Positions 45,360 to 57,133 of a stretch of 64,000 nucleotides of DNA are shown here, piece after piece. The position numbers were made by a program, and so were the translations under genes. The first letter of the stretch is position 1. Each line of letters begins with the position of its first letter. Under the pieces are notes generated by a model. That model searched no databases, was not told the DNA's origin, and worked only from the letters and a program-made list of their open reading frames with translations. This DNA comes from Selaginella tamariscina (taxonomy: Eukaryota > Streptophyta > Lycopodiopsida > Selaginellales > Selaginellaceae), in NCBI GenBank assembly GCA_003024785.1, contig PUQB01000235.1:184649-248648 (forward strand), given 5' to 3'.

Positions 45360-47580
45360 ACAATAATATAATGTGCACACCAATAAATAACTTTAACAAT
45401 ATTAACAAAATTAAATTTATATTATTTTGTCTTGCTTAATAAATACACACACGTATTTATTAATTTTTCATCATTAGTAAAGAATATATTTGTTTTAACA
45501 TTTTCTACTATTACTTTTGCATTTTCTATAAAAACAAAAAATTGATAAAATATGTGTGTGTGAACCAAATAAAATAATACAAATTTGATTTTTTGAACGT
45601 TGTTAAAATTATATTGACATGCAAGTTGTGTTAGTGTTATTGTCCTAGTTTAACAAATAATTATTAATTTTTCACATCATTATCTTCAATTATTGTGTAT
45701 ATAGTTAGTATAAATTAAATACATTTGCATTATTTTACACACATAAACATGTAATTTTTTGTATCATTTTGATAGTGATCTTGAATTGTTTTTATTTAAT
45801 AAACAATTTAAAAACATATAAGAGAGAAAGAGAGTAAATTTATAATTAATGTGTATATATATAAAGAAAGAAAGAGTATATATACTCATTATATGATTGT
45901 TCACGTGTATATGCAATAGAACATAAAGTATATATATGTAAATAAAATTAATTAATTCATTATACACAAAACCTGTTTCTTTTTATACATTTCTTTTTTA
46001 CTTTTTACAATATTTGTTATTGTTAATTGTTGTTACATTATTTTTACTTACTACTGCTTAAAACTATTATAATTGTTAAATTATCATTACATAAATACTT
46101 TTTATGTGTGCTTTTAAATAATTTTCACATATTATTATAACACAACGGTATTATATTTAACGAATTAATTATATGTTAAAAGGATATCAAAGCACCCAAA
46201 AGAATATTTTTGTATTGTTGTATTGAGACATTGCCTTTTAATCGTTGGGATACCAATTTAATATTTAAGTTATATTATTCACTTATTTTTTAACAGTAAC
46301 GATAAAATATATAAGATAATAAAAATTATTTAATTAAATTAAACTTATATATTATATAAAGAGATTATATATGTATGCTGTTCAATTTAATTTGAATATA
46401 TTATATAATGATAATTTAGTAGTGGCATGTACGAAAAGCCAATAACAAACAAAAATAATACAACAATAATTAACAATAATAAATATTGTAAAATGTGAAG
46501 AAAGAACACATAAAGATAAATATGTTTTATTTGTAATGATTAACAAATAAAAAAGAACAAGTTCGCAAGTGAGACTTAATTCTTACAGAGAACGTATTTA
46601 TCTTCATAATAAAACATATAAACTCTCTCTTTATTTGTTTTTCTCTCTCTATATATATAAACATTAATTATAATCTAGTTATGTCTTTCTCTTTCTCTTA
46701 TAATTTTTAACTTGTTTACTAAACAAAAACAATCAAAAATCACTGTTAAAATATAAAAAATTATATATATGTTTGTGTATGTAGACACATAATGTAAATA
46801 TATTTAACTTAATTTATATTGTACATGCAACAATTAAAAATAGTAATGTTAAAAATTATTTTTTGAAGCAAAACACAACACACAGAAAGACAGTATAAAC
46901 AAGTTTTGTAAATTATATAAAAATTAAAGTGAAGGTTTAATGTTTCTGTTAAAATTTGTGTTGCCATTTATTTTTTATAAAAATACAGTGTTGTAGGCAT
47001 GTATTAGTATGGTTTTAAATTTTTAATTACACAAATGAAAATTTTATATAATTGCAAGTCTGTTTAGATTGACCCACATGAACATGAAAATTAACATAGT
47101 TGAATATGATAGACAAAATATGCAAATATTAATGCTTGATGTGAAAAAGAATGAACTCAAAGTATATACTTATACAGTCACGTGATTTTATATTTTTACT
47201 GTGTAAATATTGAATTTTTCATATATATAAAATATTTACACACATAGTATTAAGTATGCATATATAATTTGTAGAGAGTCTATGCATATATATATGTTGT
47301 ATTTGCATACACATGATATGGCCTCTTTCTTAGTACTTAGATATAAACATCTACAAAGCAACACGTTTCAATATAAATAGTATATTTGAGTTTATATATA
47401 TTGTATATATGTGTGTGTGCGTGTGCGTGCGTCCGTGCACACGCACGTGTGATATTAAAACCATGTGAATAAAACATTATGTATGCCTAAAATATATTAA
47501 ATTATAAATTGTTCATGAGTTTATGTTTAATAGGAGTTTGATTTAACAGAGAGAATATGTTTAATATGAATTTGGTTCAA
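45360..47580. repeat. AT-rich repeats, no gene
   Basis: 45360-45930 is a family D piece (inverted sense) and 46610-46990 a family D piece in direct sense. 46180-46620 is the inverted counterpart of 40330-40730. 47000-47540 is the inverted counterpart of 39440-39960. Together they form a large inverted repeat around copy A7. Confidence 0.55.
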
Positions 47581-47584
47581 CAGA

Positions 47585-48960
47585 GAGAATATAATTAGGG
47601 ATACCGTTGGATTGTATTAAACCCTAAATCCTACCATTAAAGAATAATCAAATAAATACTTAGTAAATAAGATATATTAAATTAATTATACAATTGGAAC
47701 CAGCACAAGCTTGTGTGTGAAAGAGAGATAGAGCTGTTTAGGTTATTTAATTAAGTTCTTGTGAATTAACAATTTTACATTAGCAAATAAATATAATAAA
47801 TTTTCCTCAGAAAGGCCAAAACTATCAAAATATTTCATAAACATATGTTAAATTCTTAATCCAATTGTTATATTTAATTTAGAATTCTTCAAAATAACCG
47901 TCGGATGGAGTAAATATTAACCGTCGGATTCAATGCAAGCGGATGATAGTGGAATTCAGACCAAATTTCAAGCGGTCCGGTGAGCAGATTCGATGAGGCA
48001 TCGAGCTACCATTGTGCCGAGAGCTGCAGGATGCGAATTGGTGCGGTTCCGAGGATGCTTTGCAAAGGTGGGCAGCTAGAAGTGCTTGTCTTGGGCCGAT
48101 GCCGTCCGAGCTCTGACACTGCAAGAGCCTGATCAAGGTACGTCTCGGCGAAAATCAGCTCTCTGGACAGATTCTGGAAGGACCGGTGAGCCGGTTCTAG
48201 ATCAAGTCGAGGTAGATACATTGCAAAATATCACGCCGGAGAGCAAGATCGAGATGCAGAAGGTGTCCGAGCTACGGAATCCCTCCAACGAACCGATTCA
48301 AGTCCAGCAGCGGTGCATCGATGATTGCTGGAATGTACCTTGTCAGCCGGTAGCATCTCCAGCGCCTAGAAGACCTTCCGGAATCTGTCCAGAGAGCTGA
48401 TTTTCACCGCGATGTACCTTGATCAGGCTCTTGCAGTGTCCAAGCTCGGATGGCATCGGCCGGAAATCTGATTCTTGAGAAGAACAAGCACTTCTAGCAG
48501 CTCACCTTTGCAGGAACCGAATCGCTTCTTGCAGCTCTCGGCACCAATGGTATCGAATCTGCTCACCGGACCGATTGAAATTTGGTCTGATTCTCGTTCC
48601 CGGTCCAGAGACACGGACTATCATCCGTTTGTCAATGACATCTGGATTCCCATGGGTCCGTGTTTCTTAATCCGACGGTTGATATCCTATCCATTAAACG
48701 ATTATTTTAAAGAGTTCATATACTAAATTTAATATAACAATTGAATTAAGAGTTTAATTTTAACCATCAGGTTAAAAATAATAATTGAAATAAATTATTA
48801 TTAAATAGTTAATCCCACCAACAATGGGCTTGTGTATGTAAATATTTTGATAGTTTTGGCTAGGAAAATTTATTATATTTATTTGCTAATGTAAAATTGT
48901 TAATTCACAAGAACTTTATTTAATAACGTAAACAGCTCTATCTTTCTCTCACGCACACAG
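47585..48960. repeat. Inverted duplication containing receptor-kinase sequence (copy A8)
   Basis: 47690-47880 returns inverted at about 48700-48960, and the LRR part 47953-48181 returns inverted at about 48376-48600. Between lies about 195 bp of antisense LRR sequence. The unit is thus a foldback with non-AT arms of about 225 bp plus outer AT-rich arms. A transcript across it would fold into a long hairpin matching the receptor-kinase family. Confidence 0.8.
47953..48600 (+). pseudogene. Head-to-head LRR kinase fragments in the inverted duplication
   Basis: Plus-strand arm: leader plus the first LRR codons (words for GPMPSEL and LGENQLSGQIL). Minus-strand arm: the same region (VLVLLKNQISGRCHPSLDTARA frame with shifts). 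The central part encodes, on the minus strand, the segment that lies further downstream in the other copies ('gtcgaggtagatacattgc'). No open kinase frame exists. Confidence 0.75.
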
Positions 48961-50630
48961 TTATTTCCTATATAAATTATTAAAGTCATCTGGCAAATAA
49001 AGATTAGTTTGTTCCTTTAATCACATAAAAGAGAAGATTTAATAAAAATTGATTTGTACTCACCGAATAGTAAAGGATGTCTTATTGGGCTTTCAAACTA
49101 TTTATTTCAAATGTGTATTACACTTGTGTCTTTTACAAAGATGATAAGCAGCAAAAATATCACATTTGACAAATTAATATCATATATTCTTTAAGGACAA
49201 TTTATTATAAAAATGTATTTATTTCTATCACTTTTATCAAACCAATGAAAAAACACTAAGCATGTGGATTTGATTTTCCTATGATTAAAATGATTAGTTC
49301 AAAATAGAGTTGGTAAACTATTTTTCCTCTGTCGTGTCACAAATGTGCGCTATCTCATGTCACCAGAAGATGATTGGCGCACATTAAAGGTGCCACGTCA
49401 GATTAAGTAGGATTATGGTGTAATACTTATCCAACCAAGCATGTGAGGTTTGTATCAATACAATGCATAAGCAAGTTGGTGTGACTAGTGTGGTGATTAC
49501 CTAAATAGGAGGGATAGTAACTTATGCAATTTTAAATAAATAAGTTATCTTCTTTAACACATTCGAAACATATTTTGATATAACTATTATGGTGAAGAGC
49601 AAGACCCACACATCGCAGTCATACAGACAGTTACTACAATGGTCTTGCACTAATTTACTCTCATTTATATTTTATAAGAAGAATAATAAAAAAACTTGCA
49701 AACAAAAGTGATAACTTCAAACACAAAAACCAAAAGGAAAAGTTGATATGCTCTCCTCAAAAAATTCATAATCCATGTGTATGAACCATTATAATTTATA
49801 GAACAAGTGTCTTAAAAGTTTAACATAATTTTTATTAATTCTCTCAGTAAAAATTTATTCTTCTAGCCTGACCTGAAACATCTTTAACAAGGGTATAAAT
49901 TAGTAATCTAATAAAATAAAATAATTATAAAAAATGTTAAGAACAAAATATTTCTTTATTAACGATTGAAAAATTAATAAATATGTATGTATGTGTGAGA
50001 GAACTAAACAAAATAATATAAATTTGATTTCTCTGACATTACTAAAGTTGATTGACGTGAAAATTGTGTTAGTGTTTTAGAAAATATTCTTGGTTTTTCA
50101 CATTATTCCCTCCAACTATTGCATTAAAGTCTAAATTAAATTAAGTACATTTACATTGTGTTTTACATACACACACAAACATAATGTAACTTTTTATGTT
50201 ATTTCGATAGTGATCTCTAGTTATTTATGTGAGTAGACAAATTAAAAATATAAAAAATAAAAAAAGATAACATAAATAAATGTATAACTAATGTATATAT
50301 ATAGAGAGAAGGAGGGACATATAAAGAAAGAATACACATACTTGTTTATTTTAAAGATTTTTTTAGAATTTTTATTTTTATATTGTACATATGTATGTGT
50401 ATATACATATATATATAAAAGGGAATTTGTGCACTCGTGTTTACGGGTACACAAAGTAAATGCTATTATATTTATACGTTCTTTATATATTTCTTGAAAC
50501 ATATATTCAACTCACATTAAAAGAACTTTCAACTCCCCTGATCTTATAAAGGGTGATCAAAATTTTAAAACAAGAACAGACGTTAGTTTTTTTCATTTAA
50601 CAAGCCAAACATTACATATATTAAAGATTT
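48961..50630. other. AT-rich DNA, mostly family D repeat
   Basis: 48990-49480 is a non-repetitive stretch without a recognisable gene. 49490-50350 matches family D (21600-21990 direct; the 50200-50340 edge as in 32130-32250). 50440-50630 resembles 5930-6180. Confidence 0.5.
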
Positions 50631-50634
50631 TGGT

Positions 50635-51650
50635 GGCCATGTGTTTGGATGTGCATATTGCAGTGAGTGGATCGCATCATTTCTATCACCAATTGCCTTA
50701 TCTCAATTGCCTGATCTCCTTGTGTGTGTGTGAGTTTGGGTGTGTATATCACGGACTATCGGAAAACCTCCTTGTGTTCGTCACAGAACATTTCTTCTTG
50801 TGTGTGTTAGTGTCTCACAATTGGTTCTCTCCTCAGTTGCTCTCTATTGCTCCTTCTGTGTGTTGGTGTGTGTGTCACAAACTGTCTTCTCCTTGTGCAT
50901 ATTCGGATGTGTGTGTCACAGACTGTTTTATATACTCAAGAAAAAAATACTTATATGCCGCTCTCCATCCAGCTGCCTTTTCTTGCGTGCTCCTTCTCGG
51001 TCCCTCCTCTTCTGGCAGAGTCATCTCTCCTGTTGGCTATTTGAGTTCCAGGGATGAGTTGTGTCGCCTCTCCGAAGTTATGAGCTGGATTGTCTCCAGA
51101 GATGGGCGGGTGTCCGGCCCCCTCCGCTTGATTGTCCCCGGTACGTGGCCAGGAAGACAAGTGTATGTATTAGAGGTTAAAAATGTACAGAATATAAACA
51201 AATAAGTTAGGTTAATTCGGCTATGGCGTCCTCAAGGTCAGTATATACGTACGCGCATGCGCATGTATGCGTGTGTGTGACTCATAGTTGTAGAGTTTCC
51301 AAATTAATTAAGAAATTAATAATTCACACAATAATGTCATATACAAACAAGTTTTAAAAATATATATGCATTAGACTCTCAGTGTTTCATATATATACAC
51401 ACACATGTGTATATAGATGTGTTTTATGCACAGGTCATATACAGTTTCCACATATAACTGATATATGTGTATGTAATACATAATGCGTGATGTGCAATTG
51501 TATTTCCACATATATGATATGATTTTAAGCTCATCCTTCCTTTAATCACAGTTAATTAAGTTAATTATTTTATATGCATTTAAAGGATGTAAATTATTCA
51601 TGGTTAATGCATTTGAATATATAAGTTTTCTTTAAATACAGTGCTAATTA
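50635..51650 (-). repeat. Family B repeat unit, copy 3 (shortened)
   Basis: Inverted counterpart of parts of 6400-8000: minisatellite (50635-50930), middle-exon piece (50940-51160), then a deletion that removes the WVASPFGP exon, the DKYTDLEDAIAEL block (about 51195-51245) and the AT-rich flank. A plus-strand frame at 50630-51205 is a composition artefact of the array. Confidence 0.7.
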
Positions 51651-52010
51651 ATTACCACTAATACAAAAGGGGGCTGGGCTGCGAAAGTGTCACACATGGG
51701 CATGCGTGCTTAAAGTATATGCTTGTGTATACTTGTTATTGTATACACAGTGTGTGTGTATTACATTTTACATATATAAATTTCTGAGAATATACGTTCA
51801 TATATAGGTGCTCAAAATGTATGTACATGTATGTGTATGCTTGTTATTCATATACATGATACTCAATATCTGTGTGTGTATATCTGTATATAGATGTATC
51901 ATTATCTTGTTGTTATACAGTTTCAAATATATAGGTGCATATACATATTTATATTCATACTCTTCTCTCTCTCTCACACACACACACACACAGACACACA
52001 CACGCCTGTT
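51651..52010. other. Intergenic region before the SDR gene
   Basis: No gene. It holds CT and CA microsatellites at 51961-52001. The first exon or the start codon of the SDR gene may lie here but could not be fixed. Confidence 0.4.
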
Positions 52011-52012
52011 AA

Positions 52013-53179
52013 TGTGAAATAAGGTGGTGGACAAAGGATACGCTAGCAGTGGTGACTGGAGGTAACAAAGGAATAGGTTATGAAATCGTTAAACAGCTAG
52101 CTAAACAAGGCGTTAGTGTGGTGCTTACCGCTCGAGATGAGAAGCGTGGTTTAGCTGCTAAACAGAAGCTTAACTCTGAGGGTTTACATGTACACTTTCA
52201 TACCTTGGATGTTACTAGGCAGGATTCTATAGCTGCCTTGGTTACTTGGCTCAAAGAAGAACACAGTGGCCTCGACATTCTGGTAACCCTCTCTCTCTCT
52301 CTCTCTCTCTCTCTACACACACCACACACACACACGCAGCATACGTTTAGGCGTGTGTGTGTGCTAATTTTAAAATTTAATTAAATATACTGTTTATATA
52401 TTTTGTAGGTGAATAATGCAGCTGTTGTTCCGAACGAGTTCAGTTATGAGAAAGTGAAACATTTAATGGATACAAATTACGACGGAGTTAAAAGAATGAC
52501 TACAATGTTATTACCAATTTTTAAACCAAGTTTACCAGGAGCTCGAATTGTTAACATAAGTTCTCAACTTGGCCAACTTCACGTAAGCAAATTTGCGTGT
52601 GTGTGTGTGCGTGCGTGCGTGCGCGGTCACACATATACATAAGAAATTCAGGAAATTTCATAATGTTTTGATATCTTGATCCTAATTAATTTTACTGTCT
52701 CATAGTTTTGAATATAGGATTGTAATTTATAGAATGCATGGTATGATATTGTGTGCTTTACATATATACACTTGTATATATACTGTGTACTTTCTACTCT
52801 ATAGGATATAATTTATGGTGTGCGTGTGTGTGTACTATATTGTATATAGACTTTATATATATTGCGTGTATTTGTGCACGCTTCGAAAACATACATATTT
52901 TTAATACTTTAACTCTGTGGACTTGATATATAGTATGTAATATATAATATATACATACTCGCACATATATATGGTTATACAAATATATGTGTGTGTGTAC
53001 TATTGTGAAGCTACACACAAGGTTTTACTTCACATTTTATATATATTGTAGATTTGCTTGATTCTTCACAAGTACTAGTTGATATCAATTAACTAATGTA
53101 TACTAGGTTTCTTTATTAATATTACACATACGCACTCATACAAAAATATAGAGTTATGCTCTATACGATATAAACACAA

Positions 53180-53272
<93 letters not shown>

Positions 53273-53546
53273 TACAACAATTATTTTACATTATACATAT
53301 ATTTGTATATGATTTTTTTATTGCTATTTGTTTTGTAGAGATTAAGTATTGAATGGTACAAAAGGCAACTTACGGATGTTAACAATCTTAATGAAGGGGT
53401 TATCGATTCATTTGTGGAAGATTATCTTAAAGCTGTAAAAGATGGAAAAGAAGGCTCTCAAGGCTGGCCTCGAGGTACGTTCGGAGCATATACCGTGTCC
53501 AAGATCGCTCTTAATGCATACACTCGTCTAGTTGCTAAGTAATACC

Positions 53547-53606
<60 letters not shown>

Positions 53607-53706
53607 CCTGAGAGAGAGCGAGAGAAGATTATATATAAATCTACTGTCATCTATATAAGATTGGTGTGCCTGGTTGATACATGTTTGTGTGTGTTTGTTG
53701 AGTGCA

Positions 53707-53737
<31 letters not shown>

Positions 53738-53959
53738 GTTATATTTATGTAACATATATAGGAACTTGGAGATAGAAGTGGGGAGAACAAGATATACGTT
53801 AACTGTGTACACCCGGGTTATGTAAAGACGGACTTGAACAACAACAGAGGCATTCTATCCACAGAAGAAGGTGCTGACACGGCAGTTTGGGTGGCTCTCT
53901 TGCCTCCAAATGGACCTTCTGGACAGTTTTTCTACCAAAGGAAAGAGTATGAGTATTGA
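52013..53959 (+). CDS. Short-chain dehydrogenase/reductase, carbonyl-reductase-like (four exons seen)
   Basis: Exons: about 52013-52282, 52409-52582, 53339-about 53530/53539 and 53762-53959 (TGA). Exon 1 carries the NAD(P)-binding glycine motif TGGNKGIG and, after the second strand, TARDEKRG, whose Arg suggests NADPH. Exon 2 has NNAA in place of the usual NNAG, the structural Asn in MDTNYDG and the catalytic Ser in NISSQLGQL. Exon 3 has the catalytic YTVSK. Exon 4 has VHPGYVKTDL and the normal C terminus. This is the plant subfamily with neomenthol dehydrogenase and salutaridine reductase, cytosolic NADPH-dependent ketone reductases; the substrate here is unknown. No ATG lies in frame before WWTKDTLAVV; a 5' exon may be missing. 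The exon 3 donor is problematic (see findings). Introns contain long microsatellites. Confidence 0.88.
53177..53273. repeat. (CA)n-(TA)n-(GA)n compound microsatellite in SDR intron 2
   Basis: CA run 53177-53218, TA 53220-53232, GA run 53233-53273 with one GG interruption. Intronic. Confidence 0.95.
53548..53606. repeat. (GT)n microsatellite in SDR intron 3
   Basis: About 29 GT units, one interrupted by 'ta', only eight bases after the likely exon 3 donor. Confidence 0.95.
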
Positions 53960-54351
53960 ATATATTGCATACATATTGTGTGTGTGTGTGTGTGCATATA
54001 TATAATTCTCACAAATAAGGGACTTTAACATTGAAATAAATGGATTTGAATATATCCAACTATGAAAACTTCATGCACTTCATAATTTTTATACTTCATT
54101 AGTACATATATAAGATAGATAAATAGATAGGTAAAACAAAATGAATGCAAACTAGCTTGCCAGCAACTATACATATATTAACTATATAGTATTAATATCT
54201 AATTGCTTAGTTTTAAATTATGGTCAATGTTAATAGTATAAGTAATTCATATAAATATAGTTTATTAAGAGTTAAATATATGAATTTAGAGTATGAGAGA
54301 ATATTAATATGAGTTAAATTAATATTATTTAAAATTATTTACCTGCGAGTT
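53960..54351. other. Convergent intergenic region
   Basis: About 390 bases of AT-rich DNA between the SDR stop (plus strand) and the F-box gene stop (minus strand), serving as 3' ends for both. No distinct polyadenylation signal can be singled out. Confidence 0.5.
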
Positions 54352-57133
54352 TTAACGTAAAACAAGTTTGCATCCGACGGGTAACCTCAAAGCAACCGAA
54401 ACAGCCACAGCCGCTTCTTCCACGAGAATCCCACAACACTTGAGCTCCAGAATCTCCAGTTTCCCGCAGAATCCCACAATTCTCTCGACAGCTACACCGG
54501 ACAAGTTTGGGCAGTGGTTTAGCCTAAGCTCCCTTAAACCTGACCCACTAAACTCCAGCCCGCGCATAGCCTCGTCCGTAATCCCCGTACAGCACTGCAT
54601 ATCCAATCTCTCCAGATTGCAACACGACAGCACTGCTGTTATTGCCGTGTCTGTGATCTCCCGACACCAATCTATTTGGAGTGCTTTTAACTGTCCACAT
54701 CCTCTTGCCACATGTTCTATCGACGTGTTTGTTAGCCTTGTACATCCCCCCAGCAGCAACTGTATCCAGTAGCAAAATGAGAACTCTCTCTCTCTCCACA
54801 CTCACTCACACACAACACACACACACATCCCGCCCGCACACACGCACGCACAATGCGAAAAAGATACTTGTGTGTGTGTGAGTGATAGAGAGAGACAGAA
54901 AGTACGCTTAATACAAAACATGTGGATTCTATAGTACGTATTTGTGAATACAGGCATATGCGTACAATTATATCTACTATAAAGAGAGCACAAGAACACA
55001 TACGTATACATACACAAGAACAGATAGACGTGTACCTCTGACATGTTTTTGCAGTGTTGAGCCACTAAGCTGATGGATAAATCCGTCAGTTTTGAGCAGT
55101 CGCACAGGTTAAGCCTCCTTAAGCATGTATTTGAAGAAACTAAGCTGCTCACCCCGCTGTCTCCAACTTTACCACACTTGCTCAAGTCCACATCCTGTAG
55201 TTTTATGCAGTTCCTGCACCAAAAAAAAAATAAAAATCCATACATTACATGAATCAATATATGCATATTACAGAATATATACGTATGTACTAACAGATAC
55301 TATGCTCAACTACTTCCTATACATACAAATGTACTGAATATGGACATAAAACAAAAAGAAAAAGAAAAAAATATACATGCAAAAAGAGAGAGAGTTGGAT
55401 TCATGTTAATAGAAGTTCCCAGTACACACACACTCTCTCTCTATACAATATAGCACAGTTGAACGCATATGACGTCACTATTATTGAACATGTTAGCAAA
55501 TATTATATGAATATGCTATTATCTACATTGTAGTAAGTACTTTATAGCGTAATATGTTATTTACAGAGACTGTAGTCCTTTGTCGGATACTGAAATGCAG
55601 CCACTTAAGTTGAGAGATTCCAGCTCCCTGCAAAATCTGGAGAGATATTCCAAAGACTTGTCTGATACCAGCTTGCAACGGGCCACGTGGAGATGCATCA
55701 ATTTGGTACATGAACTAGATTAACAAGATTTTAGCATGAGTTCAGTGTTAAACTAGTAGCAATAAATATATTAAATTCATATTAAGTATCTACTTATCTT
55801 TATCATTTATACTACTAAATAAATTAATAAACTTATTTACCTTGCAAGTGCTTCTACTCCTTTGTCGGTAAGTTTACGGCAGTCTGAGAGGATTACACTT
55901 CTTAAGGCTGGTATGCCTTTGGCAAGAGCTTTGACCCCCGTGTCCGTGATTCCTGTAGTTACGTGATATGTATTTAATAACACGCACACGCACACGCACA
56001 CGCACACGCACACGCACACGCACACGCACACGCACACGCACACGCACACGCACACGCAACGCACACGCACACGCACACGCACACGCACACGCACGCACAC
56101 GCACACGCACACCACGCACACGCACCGCACACGCACACGCACCATATATTATCGAGAAAAGGCTCAAATTACCTTTGCATTCTTGTAAGTTGATACGTTC
56201 CAAGTTCTGAAAATTCGTAGCTATAGTTTCTAAATCGGTATCAGTGACTCCAGGATAGAAAGATCTAGTGTTGCACCAAAATAGATATTCCTTAGTCTGT
56301 TGTGTGTCATACATTCTGTCTATGTACCTGGAAACACTTTGTGCAAAGTCTAGTTCGACTATGCTTGTAAAACGAACAGCGATCTTCTGAAGCATAAAAG
56401 GCCCTGCTCGTGCTGCTATTCTTCGTCTTTCTGTGCTTTGCAGCATTAACCAACGTTTGCAAACCAGGCCGTAGTTGTCCTTTTGATCACAAGACTGACA
56501 TTTAGAGCTTTGCCTCTATGCATATATCATGACTATATGTAAACTAATATGTATATATAGGTGCGTATGTGCTAGATACTAATATAAAACATCAAGAAAC
56601 ATATATATAGATTTACATATGCACATCAATCTGTACATATAAACCTCATGTTACAGTATGTACGAAGAGAATCAAGCTACTACTGGCTTTATGTACCACA
56701 TTAACATGTAATATCTGTCTGTAGAATAAAACTGCCTCTGAGGCTGTCGTCACTAAAAATAAACTTGATGCATATGTGTTCAATCTTGGTTATGAATTAT
56801 AAAGCATACAGTTTTGTAACACGTAAATCTATAGCTATAAGTATGGAAATCTCTCTTACAGTAGTGAATCTAAGAAGCATGTTACATCCGTAGGATATTC
56901 CTATGGTGTGTGTGTGTGTGTGCACAAACCTTTTCTGTTTGCGTGGAGAGCTTGGACAGGACAGCTCTAAGACAGTCATCAGTGAGAATGGAGTTGATGC
57001 ATGCTTGTGAACGGCAAACAGGATCCTCATCGACGTTCTTGCCACTTTTGCACTTCAGGAAGTTGACGGCTTCTGTGTCGCCCTCGGATGGCCCATCAAT
57101 CTCAACTCCGTGATTGGATGCCATCTTCTGCAT
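54352..57133 (-). CDS. F-box/LRR-repeat protein (At5g23340-like), intact, seven exons
   Basis: Exons on the minus strand: 57133-56930, 56479-56328, 56264-56173, 55952-55841, 55714-55565, 55213-55036 and 54759-54352. All junctions are GT-AG, phases match and the total is 1296 bases, i.e. 431 residues plus stop. The N terminus is followed by an F-box-like segment (NSILTDDCLRAVLSKL ... GLVCKRWLMLQST), then SFYPGVTDTDLETIA and a series of cysteine-containing LRRs (ITDTGVKALAKG, LTDKGVEALA, CITDEAM type) to the C terminus. F-box/LRR proteins are substrate adaptors of SCF ubiquitin ligases, binding SKP1 through the F-box and targets through the LRRs; the target is unknown. The start may be 57133 or the ATG at 57124. 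This is the only gene of the cluster without any lesion. Confidence 0.95.
55980..56143. repeat. (CACGCA)n array in an F-box gene intron
   Basis: About 165 bases of alternating pyrimidine-purine hexamers with few interruptions, within the intron between 55953 and 56172. The frames reading Arg-Val or Thr-Arg through it are artefacts. Confidence 0.95.

Noticed and set aside
55837-56446. Minus-strand frames of about 100-190 residues rich in Arg-Val repeats
   Set aside because: They run through the intronic CACGCA array; the true exons flank it with matching phases.
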